DNA from: Camellia lanceoleosa
Taxonomy: Eukaryota > Streptophyta > Magnoliopsida > Ericales > Theaceae
Direction: 5' to 3'
NCBI GenBank assembly: GCA_025200525.1
Contig: CM045762.1
Coordinates: 88,540,717-88,604,716, forward strand
Length of the DNA: 64,000 nt
The position numbers and the translations under genes were made by a program. Positions within the stretch are counted from its first letter, which is position 1. Each line of letters begins with the position of its first letter. Of this stretch, positions 34,882 through 46,836 are shown one piece after another. Under the pieces are notes generated by a model. The model ran no database searches. It saw only the letters and a program-made list of their open reading frames with translations, and was not told where the DNA came from.

Positions 34882-36900
34882 AAGTGTAGGTCACAAGAAC
34901 AACAAAAAACAAGGTCATGACCTCAACGGATTCGCCCAGAAACAAATCAAACTCCCCAAGTGCACCCAACATCTCCCATTCCCGGATGGCTATACTAGCT
35001 ATGTCACCAACAGATTTCCTGCTAAGGGCATCGGCCACCACATTGGCCTTCCCCGGATGATAATGCAACTCGAAGTCATAATCCTCAATGAACTCCATCC
35101 ACCTCCTCTGCCTCAAGTTCAAGTCTTTCTGTGTAAACAGATATTTCAAACTCTTATGATCCGAGAACACCTCGAACTTCTCACCATACAGATAATGCCT
35201 CCAAATCTTCAAGGCAAAAATCACGGCTGTTAACTCTAGGTCATATATAGGGTAATTCTTCTAGTGTATTTTCAACTGACGTGAGCCATAGGCAACCACT
35301 TTCCCCTCTTGCATCCACACACAATCCAAACCCTCTCGTGAGGCATCACAATAGACTGCGTAACCCAACCCTCTCTCCGGAATAATCAAGACCGGAGCGA
35401 TGGTCAATCTGACTTTCAGCTCTTGGAACGACTTTTCACAAGTCTCACTCCATACAAATTTGACTCCCTTCCGAGTCAGTTTAGTCAACGGCGAAGTTAA
35501 CCTGGAGAAATCTTTCACAAACCGTCGGTAGTATCCAGCTAATCCCAGAAAACTGCGGATCTCAAACACACTCTTAGGCTGTGCCCAATCTTGCACTGCC
35601 TCTATCTTGGATGTATCAACAGACACGCCTTCCCCAGAAACCACATGGCCTAAGAACTTGACTTCACCTAGCCAAAACTCACACTTCCCAAACTTGGCAT
35701 AAAGCTTATGGGCTCTAAGTAACTCAAGCACCACTCTCAAGTGCTCCTCGTGCTCTTCCTCAGAAGGTGAATAGATAAGGACGTTGTCCACGAAAACGAC
35801 TACAAAACGATCCAAGAATTCCCTGAAGATCCGATTCATCAAGTCCATAAAGACTGCCGGTGCATTAGTGAGCCCAAACGGCATCACCAGAAACTCATAA
35901 TGGCCATACTGCGTACGGAATGCCGTCTTCGGAATATCCTCCTCCCTAACTCTCAATTGGTGGTAACTCGATCTCAAGTCTATCTTAGAGAAACAACGGG
36001 AACCCTTCAACTGATCGAACAGATCATCTATACGGGGCATAGGGTACTTATTCTTGACCGTAGCCCGATTCAATTTCCGGTAATCGATACAGAGTCTCAA
36101 AGCACCACATTTCTTTTTAGCAAAGAGGGCCGGTGCTCCCCACGGCGAAACACTAGGATGAATATAACCCTTATCTAGCAACTCCTGGAGTTGAATCTTC
36201 AACTCAACCAACTTGGCTGGGGCGAAACGATAAGGTGCCATAGAAATCGGTGCCGTGCCGGGCACTAGGTCAATAGAGAACTCAATCTCTCTGTGAGGTT
36301 GCAAACTAACAAGATCCTCGGGAAAGACGTCCGAATACTCACAAACTACTCTCGGCAACACTGTCTGGGTCTTATCGAACTCACTACTCAAAAGGCTAGC
36401 AAGGAGGCCACTCAACTCACTCCGCCCTCGCGGATTATACACCGGTGGCAAAACACTACCAACCCGATCCCCCAAGAAATGGAAACAATCCCCGCTCAAG
36501 GTACATATTGTGACCCTCTGGTGGTAACAATCAATAACTGCCCGGTATGACGATAACCAGTCCATACCCAAAATAACATCAAATCCCGACATGGGCATAA
36601 CTACAAAAGGAAAGGGAAGTCGGCGGTCGGCGACCTCTATATCACAGCCCCGACATCCTTATTTCAAAATCAATTCACCCCCAACAGGTGATACAACACA
36701 AATAGGAGATGCTAACTGTGCCAACTCCAATCCCAAAACAGATGCAAATGCAGCAGATATAAAAGAATGAGATGCTCCCGTATCAATCAATACACTAGCA
36801 ACCGAGTTGCAGAACAAGAAGGTACCTCTCACGACAGATGGAGCAAGCACAAGATCCTGCGCGGTAACAGCATACACGCGCCCTGACGGTCTCTGGTCTA
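34850..36900 (-). pseudogene. Protease, reverse transcriptase and RNase H of the chromovirus-like element
   Basis: Three pieces in the same frame, separated by stops. Protease piece (36877-36659): SVASVLIDTGASHSFISAAF, with the catalytic DTG. A TAA stop follows at 36659. RT piece (36598-35261): [55 protein letters not shown], then the active site reads FVDN instead of the usual FVDD (codons at 35783-35794), a single GAC-to-AAC change. RNase H starts [19 protein letters not shown] at about 35261 interrupts it before [19 protein letters not shown] and [12 protein letters not shown], and it ends [13 protein letters not shown]. The lost Asp should abolish RT catalysis. Confidence 0.94.
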
Positions 36901-36911
36901 CCTGCTCACCT

Positions 36912-38122
36912 CTAGGAGCATATGACTGCTGCGCAGACTGGGACGATAAAGCCCCTTGATTGGCCTTTTGAGGCCTGAACTGACTGAGCTGGCTGATGAC
37001 TCTGAGTCTGCCTCAAACTAGATGCACCAGATGTGCCACTCAACTGCAGGCAAAACCTTTTCAGGTGCCCTGTCTGACCACACTGATAACAAGACAGTGG
37101 CTGACCCCTGCCCTGACTCTGGCTCTGCGGTCTAGCTGAAGATGAAGCAGCTCTCTGACCTCCTCCCTTCTGCGGGCAAGCTAGAGACTTGTGACCCAAT
37201 TGGCCACATTTAAAACAAGTCACGTCTCCCTAGCTGCCTTTCCCAGGACCTGCACTCGGCACTGGGAAAGTCGATCTAGTAACACTACCCTGAGACTGCT
37301 GAGAGGTAAAACCTCTCTGTCTCCTGCCATCATTCTGACCATCCTGACTCCTCTTGGAGCCCCTCTGCCTTTCCTCCTCCTCCTGCATCATGATCTCCAT
37401 ATGGGCTGCAACGTCCACCAGACGCCCATACTCTCGGGTCATAGAACCCCAAACTCTCATCTTGAGGCCATGCCTCAACTTCTTCTTGAACTCAAGAAAA
37501 CGGCGTTCCTCAGACGCCACCAACTCAGGTGCAAACCTGGACAAACTGGTAAATACGGCCTCAAACTCGGCCACTGAAGAGCTCAGCTGTTTAAGCTGGC
37601 AAAACTGCTTCCTCAACCTCTCCTTAACAGCTGGAGACAGGAACTTTCCTGGAAAGCGTCAACAAAGGCCTCCCAAGTCCCTCCTATACGGCCTCTCGTG
37701 AATTTCCACCACTGACCCGCATCCCCCTTAAGTTGGAAAGATGCCAAGGTCACCTTCAGAACCCCGTCCTCGATGCCGAGCATCTCAAACGTCTTCGTTG
37801 TCTATTCGAGCCATTCATCTGCCTTAAGCGACTTTTTTGGATCACCCAAAAACTCGTCCGCATTAGACCAGAAGAACTCTCTCTTCAGAAATGTAGGCCC
37901 TGCATCTGCAACATGAACCTGGGCTTGATTCTCAGCCCTGAGAATGCCCACGGACTCCCTGAATGCTCCTGCTATCTCGCGGGCTAAGGCACCCATAGCC
38001 TGCTGACCTGCTGGTTCGGCCACATTGGCCTGACCAATACCCTCCTGCTGCTTCGGAATCTCATCCGAAATGGGCATCTCCTGCCTACCACGCCTACCAC
38101 GTCCTCATCATCGTCCTGACAT
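36912..38122 (-). pseudogene. Gag of the chromovirus-like element
   Basis: The probable start is at 38122 (MSGR, then two TGA stops). The readable N-terminal frame (38077-37802) runs to DEWLE and a TAG where Gln is expected. The capsid-like part continues LKVTLASFQLKGDAGQWWKF. A one-base shift near 37650 leads into the frame 37616-37230 (FCQLKQLSSSVAEFEAVF, LRHGLKMRVW). After another stop come two CCHC zinc knuckles, CFKCGQLGHKSLAC and CYQCGQTGHLKRFC (37217-37040), which bind the RNA. Two knuckles with a Q/S-rich spacer fit Tekay-type gag. Most lesions are C-to-T / G-to-A. Confidence 0.9.
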
Positions 38123-38519
38123 TCTAATAAAGGCAACAAAGACAATTAATACGTTTGCACATTAATAAATGTGCCGAAGCTATAACACTCGCGTCCTAAT
38201 GCATTGGACAACAGTAATTCACTCCGCGTAAGCACATAATCACATAAGCACCTACAAATTTCATTCCTGGATAATGACAGTCCCGAGGTGTTGCTAGAGT
38301 TCCGGTTGGAAACAACATTGATCAAGTGCTTTTCCAACAAGACTCATAGAAACTCAAGGATCCAATCAACATCCTAGAAATTAAATCTCATACCCAAATA
38401 GTCATATAAACATATTATCAAATAAACACATACTATCATACATAAGTCTCTAACAAGTGAGACAAACCCATTGTGATACTAATCACTTCCCACGTACCCA
38501 AAGTATTCAAACCCGTTAC
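38123..38519 (-). other. 5' leader of the chromovirus-like element
   Basis: Non-coding interval between primer site and gag; no domain seen. Confidence 0.6.
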
Positions 38520-38531
38520 GCTCTGATACCA
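38520..38531 (-). other. Primer binding site, tRNA-iMet type
   Basis: The minus strand reads TGGTATCAGAGCG three bases inside the 5' LTR, matching the complement of the plant initiator tRNA-Met 3' end. Confidence 0.95.
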
Positions 38532-38534
38532 AGT

Positions 38535-40643
38535 TGTCACGCCCTAAAAAATAAACCCATAATATACACAATATTAACATGCATTGATTATGAAAAACAG
38601 AACCTTATTCCATTATCAGAGTAATCTTATTAAAAGACATTACATGTAATAACGAAAGTAAATGCCCTACGGGCTTACATCTTTCCAAGCTAACACTTGG
38701 ACACAAAAGTCTGAGTACTAACTCAATTACACATTAAGCCCTTGGCTTGAGTTTACATGTAATATCAAATAAAACAAAATAACAACTAATCTAAACAGAG
38801 TCTTCAACTCCAAATCCTTCCAAGCTAAATCCTTGGAGTAGTATATCACCTGGACCTGAAAATGATGTTCCCGTATAGGGTGAGCCACAGCCTAGCAGAA
38901 ATATACTAAACCAAATATAGGAATTGACTAAAGCAATAGCATTCGATAGATGGTTAACTCTTATGAATCCTTTATATCATTATACAGTTTCATGACAATA
39001 ATGCCCATGACATGTTTCACTTTCCGTTATTATTCAAGTTACCATTTATACAAACGTGGCTCAGAACCTGGCCAAACAATATAATGAGACTACATCTCAG
39101 ATTAACATTCCTTCCAATAACAACAATTTAAGTGAGACTAAGGTTCAAACCAAAACACTTCCATAAATCGATAAATACACATATATGAGGTACTAATACA
39201 TTTCTATACATCAATAAGTACACAGATTTGTTGTACTAATGGAGTCCATCCCGTTTCTCCTCCCAAACAGGATTGAGAGTCCATCCCCTATCTTCCCTCA
39301 AACCATGGAGTACATCCCCTATCTCCTCCCAAACAATATACAATCAACACGTATTTGCTGTATTAATTCAACTGTCATATTCAATGACTCATTCAATGTG
39401 ATTAGTTTTAGTTTTCCCTAATCAGCATGCAATGTCTACAACAATCACGACTATCCTCCACCGATAGTCCAAAACAGTTATTTCTAAACAGAAAATAAAT
39501 GTATCAACAAATATAAACTCAACACTTTCATAGGTGAGTGATTAAACTATCCAACTGCACCATTTAATCTCATAATTCCCCAATTTCAAGAATTTAACTT
39601 AATTTCACATTTTTCTCTAAATTAATTATGCAAATTAATTTATTACAATAATTAGGGCTTTTCCCCATTTTCTCAAAATTAACCCTAAGGTTCAATTTTC
39701 TCAATTTAATACTATCAATGTCATTTTTCATGACTTCCAAACACATGAATTTTTTTATATAAAAATTCCCCTTTTCTCAAATTATAAATCAAACCCTAAA
39801 AATTACCAAACGACACCAACATATCAAAATGACCAAAACTTAGGACAAAACCTATAATATGGAGTAGGGTATCCCTACCTCGAAGTGAAGAACTCAAATG
39901 GAGAAGATGGCGAAAATTCAATGTGCTCCAAATCCAAGATTGTTCAGATTAAAATGAAACCCTCGACCCACTCTATCTTTTTAACAAAGGACCTAGGGTA
40001 GAAATACACTCTAAGTAGATCAAACCTAAGAGAGAAGGTGTGTAGAGGGAGGGAGAACAAGGACCTAGGGTTTTGAGATCAAAAGAGGATGAAAAAAATG
40101 AAGTTTAAAACCGCTGCTGCGTATTTAAATATAACAGGCTCGCTCGAGCGAAGAAGTGGTCGCTCGAGCGACCAGACACAAAGAATACTCGCTCGAGCGT
40201 AGAAAGCCTCGCTCGAGCCAACAATACGATGCTTCAGGTCTGCAACCCAGAAGCACGCTTGAGTGACAGAAGTCTCGCTCGAGTGAAAAACTCGAAGACA
40301 CTCGCCCGAGCGAAGGAAAGCTCGCTCGAGCCAAGAAATACAGCTCTCAGGTCTATACCCAGACGCAGTCGCTCGCTCGAGCGAAGAAACACTAGCTCGA
40401 GCGAAGGACCAAAAACAAGGATCTCGCTCGAGCGACAAAGTTCTCGCTCGAGCGAAGGACTAAAATCCTAGGCAGCAACCCTTTGCTCCCAAACACTCCC
40501 AACTTATAACAAACCTGCCCATTACATCCTATAACTCAAAAATAAGGAATTAAAGGACAACAATAGCAAATATATAGTAACGGGATCCACGGAATCTAAG
40601 TCCGGATACAACAACCAAATGGGGAAAGACCGGGGTCGCTATG
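38535..40643 (-). repeat. 5' LTR of the chromovirus-like element
   Basis: 2,109 bp. It drives transcription leftward. It contains the longer palindromic array (40137-40458) directly upstream of TATATTTAAATA (40122-40133). Confidence 0.95.
40137..40458. repeat. Palindromic GCTCGAGC array in the 5' LTR, about 12 units
   Basis: Twelve copies of the TCGCTCGAGCGA palindrome or one-to-two-base variants in about 320 bp, ending four bases before the TATA candidate on the minus strand. Two units more than in the 3' LTR. Each contains an XhoI-like CTCGAG core. The promoter-proximal position suggests an enhancer-like role (inference). Confidence 0.9.
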
Positions 40644-40660
40644 ATCTTAATGTCAAACAC

Positions 40661-40969
40661 CTAAAATATTTTATCAAAATATTTTATATCAAAATTTATT
40701 AACAACAATATATTCACATCAAGTGTTAATTTGAAATTATTACTAGTAAGTAAAATTCCATTGGTATAAAGAATCAAGAAAAATAAATTGCTCCCACTGG
40801 CCTTTAGATATATGCATAAATTAATAGCATTATACATGAAGCCAAGTAATAGTCTTTGGTGAACCTTTAAATACCATTGCTCAGAAATTTGTTTGAGACC
40901 ATAGATAAAAATGTTTAACTTACAAATCAAATTTATTTTGTTTGGCGAAGTAATAGATAAAAATGTCAC
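40661..40969 (-). pseudogene. Copia reverse transcriptase fragment with destroyed active site
   Basis: Minus-strand frame with LICKLNIFIYGLKQISEQWY, then GFMYNAINLCIYLKASGSN and LFFLILYTNGILLTSN. This is the copia RT palm; the usual YVDD is YTNG here, so the catalytic aspartates are gone. It ends in a stop and runs into the gypsy insertion at 40648. It proves the copia orientation and that the gypsy element landed in pol just downstream of the RT active site. Confidence 0.88.
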
Positions 40970-42820
40970 AATACCACTATAATCATTATAAATCTATCTT
41001 TATGACATTGGTAAGAAAAATACCTTTTTCAAATCACAGCCTCTTGCAATAACTTTTTATTTATTTATCTATCTTTAAAAATACTTTTTAGATTTCAAAC
41101 TTTTTAAAAAATATAACATGATCTCATATTTAATTAATAATTTGTACCAATTCATTTACCATATTACAAATCGCCAATATTTTCATCATACGTAACAATT
41201 ATCTCTTCAATCTCTTGATATTGCCCGTTCAGAAAAATAATATAATCACAAGGATCTTTTAACTGTATGAGAATGTCTAGGAGGTTACATGTGTTATACA
41301 TGTTTAACTTATATCAATAGACTGAATAGACACTTTAGGTTTTACTTGCACTCTCACTTTCTCTATGTGATAATTAACGGACCAGTTTATTACAATAGGC
41401 ACAAGTAAACAAAAAGATTTATATGTTTGAGTTTTAAACTGTTCACTAATCTAAAATTTTCATATTCTAAGCTTAAAAGATTCTTATGTCAGAACCAAGA
41501 TAATAGAACTATTGACAACTTACAAAGTAACAACAAAATAGCAAATAAGCCTCATTTTAATTTCAAAAGCACCACAAAATTTCTACTTCTGTACAATTCC
41601 AAACTCAATAGTTATTTTAACTAAATTTTCTACTAGTTCACAATTCAAAAGTATTTTAAAAACATTTTTAACTTAATACCATATGTAAAATATATACAAC
41701 TATACATAGCAATTAAAAATATTTTATCACAAAACTTGTATAATTTAAACATGTTAACGTACACCTCATCATTTTATTAGAGTTCAATTACGACACTCAA
41801 GTATTCAACTTTCTTTCAAAGTTACAAGCATGATATATTTAAATTGATTCCACAATTTTATAAAAAAATTAATAAGAGGTTACGTACATTAACCAAAATT
41901 ATCATGTTTACTATAATATCCATCTTCAATTAATAATTTTAAAATCCTCATCAGTGTGTTTTTCAACATAAATGAGATTAGACAAATGCATAACATCAAT
42001 ACTCATTTATGAAATTAATAAAATAATTTCTCACACTCACCTTATGATAAATGAAAATCTATTTCAATTATTATTATTTTTATTTTATTCATTACCAAAA
42101 TTAAAAATAATAACCATGCTTATTTGTTTTGACATTAAAATTAAATTTTGTCTCATGGACAATATAAAAATAACATTATTTAAATAAGATAAGTACTAGA
42201 CTACAACTTAAATAACTTGACCAGAAAATAAAATTTTGATTAACACAAGCATTTTTTTAAATAGTTTAAGAAACAAATAAGGAGATTCCAAAGGTGAGAA
42301 AAGCGTCATAGCTCACAAAAATTCTAAAAAAAATTTCTTACTTGAGTTAATAATACATAAAGAGATTTGCAAAATATTCTAAAAAAAGAAAAAACGTAAA
42401 ACACTGAAGAGAGGATAACGATTTGTAAAAGTTGAAGGTATTAAATAGAGCATTGTAGAGTATAATTTAGATTTTCTTATAAGAATCACCTAGTGGATAT
42501 TCTAAAACTCTATTTTCTTAAATAGTTAACATTGAATATAATTTCAATCTTTCACACTATATTGAGGTGTTAATATAAATGGTTAAGAAGACGCATTCTC
42601 GAATATATCAATATCTAAATTAGTTAGATTTAAAACTAAGTCAATATCCATTTACGAATTTACAATCAAAACTTTAATGGAGTAAATGTGATTATCATAA
42701 AAATATCTCCTTTCGTTGCCTTAAATTCAATATAATATCAATCAATTATATATGGACAACAATAATCTCATCACCACAATTAATGTTCTCAAATTTTGAA
42801 ATGTATCACTTTTAGACTGA

Positions 42821-43049
42821 GGCCCCGTTTGGGGAGTGGCTAAATTAGTCAATTAGCCAAAAAGTTGCCTTTTTAGTCAAAAAGCCAACAATCCATACCA
42901 AAAAGTCAAAGATTCTATTTTCTCTTTACTTTTTGCACAGCTTTTCGTAATTAGCCAAAAAGTCATCCCAAACATACAAGTTTTTTTTACCTACCTTTTT
43001 AGCCAATTAGCCAAAAAGTTACTAAATTAACCTGTTCTCAAACGAGGCC
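42821..43049. mobile_element. Tourist-like (PIF/Harbinger) MITE with TGA target duplication
   Basis: The ends GGCCCCGTTTGGGGAGTGG and CTGTTCTCAAACGAGGCC are inverted repeats. TGA flanks both sides (42818-42820, 43050-43052), a 3-bp duplication as expected of PIF/Harbinger elements. Interior of TTAGCCAAAAAGTC runs. Confidence 0.85.
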
Positions 43050-43896
43050 TGAATATAGAGAAAGTACTTTAATATCTTAAACTGTCAATGATACATAGGT
43101 AATTCTTACAATCCCACAAAATTATGCTGCGAATAAACATTAGCAATATTTCCAGATGTACTAGAATGTATCACTATATAAACACTTTTGGGCTAAATAT
43201 ATAGGACACAATCAACATCTTTAAACTTCAATATAATCTTAATTAATTATACATAGACAATAATTACAATCTCACAACAATAGGCTGCAAATAAAACTTT
43301 AACAATATTGTCAGATGTTTCAAAATGTATCATCATATAAATAGCTTTGGGCTAAATATATAAGACACATTCTAACACTCATAAACAAGTCAACTAGAAA
43401 GAATGATTTATCAAAAATTATCTTCTTTGGGTTGATAAATTCTTTTAAAATCAATAAAGTTTCCCTTACTAGTGACTCACACTACCTCTAAAATTAACAC
43501 ACACAATTAACCCCCTTTGGGTAGGTAATTGAGTGATATAATATTAGAAAAGCTTCCAGAATCTTTATTGAAAAATCATTTTAAATCTCAATGAGTTAAC
43601 CACTTTGACAGTATCACTCACATTAATAAAAAAAAGATTCTCCAACTAGGACTACAAAAAATAAATATTTATCCACATTTAAAATTTTATTTATTTATTA
43701 ATAATAATACAATATGTAACCCATCATGCAATCTATAATTTTAATTATAAAAATAAAAACAATAACATTTTTTTTTAAAGAAATCAAACGCATAATTTTT
43801 TAAATTAGACAAATTAATTTTAACATGTAAAGTGAGAGACACAACAGTTAAGTCATATGACTTTCATTAAATTTTCAACATATTCAAGTGCCTAGG

Positions 43897-44040
43897 GCTG
43901 CAAACGAGCCGAGCTTTGGTGTGTTTGGGCTTGTTTATTAAGATTTTAACGAGCTCGAGCTAAATAAAAATTTAACGAACCGAGTTGGCTTAGGCTCGAC
44001 TTGAGCTCGAGCCTGTTCATGAATCTTAACGAGCCAAAAA
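43897..44040. mobile_element. hAT-like element, left end only
   Basis: Starts TAGGGCTGCAAACGAGCC with repeated CGAGCT/GAGCTCG phrases, like plant hAT MITE termini. No matching right end found; fragment. Confidence 0.5.
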
Positions 44041-44562
44041 ATTTATAAATTCATACTTGCATGTGAGACTAAAGTTATAATTAAAACTTTGATTATACAA
44101 TTATATATACAATATATATAAACATACTAAAAAAAGTCCATATTTTACTAAAATAATAATATCTACTACCACTATTTTATAAATATACTATCTATAGTTA
44201 CGTATTATTTACATTTATATTTTTTAAATATATAAATAGCATATTCTCTTATTTTTTATACATAATTTTATATTATTTAATATATAAATAATAAATATTG
44301 AAGAATAATATCATATTACGAATTACCACTAAACAGTATATTTATAAAATTATACCAAAGTGAATTACCACTAATTTTATATTATTCGAGCTTGTTACTT
44401 TGGTATAATTCACTTTGGTATAATTCAAAGTGAATTACCATATTACGAATTACCACTAAACAGTTACTCAAGAATAATATCTCGTATATGAATTTACAAA
44501 ATTATACCAAAGTGATATACATGATATAGAACTCTTAAACAATCTTAATGTTTATGTAAAAG

Positions 44563-44945
44563 GGTCCAGCTTGTCTCAAGTTGAGATCAAGACTGGACCC
44601 TTATTTTTTTGGCCCGCTTTGATAATCCGAACCGTTCAATATGTAGAACTCGTCGAGTACTATATGTTTGTAAAAAAATCATGTTGATAGAATATCAATA
44701 TCTATGTGATCAAATCAGTTTTGTATAAAAAAAAATGGACGATGAAAAAATTAACGGTTGATAAAAAAACTGTTTTGATCACATAACTATCGATATCCGA
44801 TCAACGTGATTTTTTGTAAGTATATAGTACTCGACGAGTTCTACACATTGAACGGTTCGGATTATCAAAACGGAATCCGTGGTGAGCCCCCACGGGCCCA
44901 ATAGCACAGTTCAGTCCGATCTTTGACTGGACCAAAGTCACTGCC
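44563..44945. mobile_element. Foldback element, family 1 copy a
   Basis: TATGTAAAAG is duplicated outside (44553-44562 and 44946-44955). Inside are arms of about 110 bp (44615-44724 and 44765-44873) that pair at about 90%: TTGATAATCCGAACCGTTCA against TGAACGGTTCGGATTATCAA. Central ATGGACGATG spacer. A relative is at 57466-57790. The 10-bp duplication fits a Mutator-like 9-bp duplication plus one chance base. Confidence 0.8.
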
Positions 44946-45355
44946 TATGTAAAAGTCATAAAAACAAATATGCTTCATATCTTTTGCAAATATTTAATCA
45001 GGTGAGATTTGAAATATATATATATATATATATCAATACAGATTCAATATACACACGTCCATATTTTACAATTTTCATAAAACTACGAGATCCAAATTAT
45101 TATTATTTTTTATTTTATAAAACACAACCGGCAAACTATCAATATTCAAACATTATGTACTCATTGCATTGAAAAAAATTGCTTGAAATTACTAAAGCAC
45201 AATTTTGAGATACAAAAGCATCATTCAATAAAAGAAATATTAATTTATTCCTTATCATTATATATAATAATTTTATTAAAATAATCTATCATGATTTTGA
45301 TTCTAGTATAAGCTTGCTGAAATAATCCACATGAATTTTACTGAAATAATCCACA

Positions 45356-45872
45356 TGTAAGATTATAGGATTTATATACTAGAAATCAAAACTCTATGAA
45401 TATAATTAATTACTAAAATATAAACTTAGATACATACCGTGTGATTTCGTTATTGTCTTGAGTTTTATTTCCTTGAAAGAATATGATATTCACAATTGGA
45501 AAACCTTAACACCAGCTCTTCCCCTCATTCTTCTAATCTTTATGTTGTCTTTTTCAATAGAGCTAACAACCCTTTGATTTACATATATATAAATATATGT
45601 AAACCCTAATAACGATGGGAGAGGGGACTAAGCCTAAACAAAACAATTACTTGGTCCTCCCATTAAGGAACCCAAATAACTTAAAACGGGCATTATACCT
45701 CCATATCACATATCTACATATAAAATAATAAACTCATGGCCCAAAACTTTATGAATCATAATAATAATTTTGGACTCATACCAGTCAAACTGTCTGAATC
45801 ACTTTCAACCCGTTTTTTACAAACTAAACAAAATATAGTCCATGACAGTCTAACTAAGAATAAATTCTTACA
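45356..45872 (-). repeat. 5' LTR of the copia element
   Basis: 517 bp, uninterrupted partner of 28411-29674; TGTAAGATTATAGG to AATTCTTACA. Supplies the empty site for the hAT insertion. Confidence 0.92.
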
Positions 45873-45910
45873 GGTGCAACAGAACTAACGTAGTGACATG
45901 ATAATATTTT

Positions 45911-46822
45911 GTAGGATAAATTACACTGGCACCCACTGAGAATTATGTTATTACAGTTCCCTCTAACATTTGAGAAATTACACTGACCTCCCTTGTCAGT
46001 GTAATTATTTGACGGTGTTAACTTTTAAGTTAAAATGACATATTTACCCTTAACCTTTACATATATTTTAAAGGGTAAATTACATTGACACCCCCTGAAA
46101 TTTCAATTTAATGCGGATCCTCGCTGACATTTAAAAAGAAAAAAAACTAATTTTATAAAAATAAATATGAAGAAATATATTTAACCAAATTAATTTTAAA
46201 TTTAAAAAAAAAATTCTAAAAATCAAACCATACATAGCCTAAGAATCTTTTGATAAGTCATTTCTTACGTTGGTAACTTATTTAATTATTTGTTAATTTT
46301 ACTACATTTTTACTATCTGAGGTATGTTTGGTAACCATTTCATTTTCAGATTTCAATTTATATTTACAAAAATTTTAAAAATTGTCATAAAAAATTGTTT
46401 GATAATTTTTTTGGTTTATAAATGGTTGTCTCAGTTTGTAAATTTGAGGAAAAAATGTAAATTCAAAAAATGAGCTTATGCTAGTTTTTAAACAGAAATT
46501 TAAAAATTTGAATAACAAATTTTTTTTTTCAACCAATACCAACCGAGAGGCAATTGGTTATGCTACTTTAAACCTTGAGGAGGGGATTATAATTTCTAAA
46601 ATGTGATGAGTGTCAATGTAATTTATCCAGTGAGAGCAAAATTGATATTTAAAAAAAATTAAATTGCTGACATCAGCAAAATCCGTTAGTTGACTAACTA
46701 ACTGAGGGAGCAATCTGTAATGAAACTTTAAATCTCAGAGAGTGGATGTAATTTTCAAAAGGTGAGGAGAAAATTGTAATAAACATAAATCTCATAAGGT
46801 GTGAATGTAATTTACCCTATTT
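45911..46822. mobile_element. Non-autonomous element with TAGGATAAATTACA ends, nested copy inside
   Basis: The outer ends TAGGATAAATTACACTGGCA and GGTGTGAATGTAATTTACCC are inverted repeats; ATTTTG occurs just outside both. A second, inner pair (GGGTAAATTACATTGACACC at 46074 and GTGTCAATGTAATTTATCC near 46610) suggests a related element inserted inside. No coding frame. Confidence 0.65.
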
Positions 46823-46836
46823 TGTAATTGAAAAAT

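Larger units (their letters stand above)
30948..40643 (-). mobile_element. Ty3/gypsy chromovirus-like (Tekay/Del-type) retrotransposon, 9.7 kb
   Basis: The LTRs 30948-33019 and 38535-40643 start TGTCACGCCC and end GGGGTCGCTAT-. ATCTT is duplicated directly outside (30943-30947 and 40644-40648). On the minus strand the order is 5' LTR, primer site, gag with two zinc knuckles, protease, RT, RNase H, integrase, chromodomain-like C-terminus, polypurine tract, 3' LTR. LTRs differ by roughly 2-3% by eye plus a ~37-bp block, so it is young. Several stops and a mutated RT active site make this copy non-autonomous. Confidence 0.94.
40970..45355 (-). pseudogene. Copia internal 5' part (gag to integrase), unreadable
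   Basis: Should hold gag, protease and integrase by position, but I could not recover motifs; frames are short and AT-rich. It contains later insertions at 42821-43049, 43897-44040 and 44563-44945. Next to the LTR the phrase AATAATCCACATGAATTTTACTG repeats in part (45320-45356), so the primer site is not recognisable. Confidence 0.5.
28411..45872 (-). mobile_element. Ty1/copia LTR retrotransposon, split by a gypsy element
   Basis: The outer LTR edges are TGTAAGATTATAGG at 28411 and TTCTTACA at 45872. Directly outside is GGTGC on both sides (28406-28410 and 45873-45877), a clean 5-bp target duplication. Minus-strand orientation is shown by the RT remnant at 40661-40969 and by AAGTGGGATAA (polypurine-like) next to the left LTR. 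Removing the gypsy insert and the hAT insert leaves about 7 kb, normal for copia. The internal region is heavily decayed. Confidence 0.9.
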
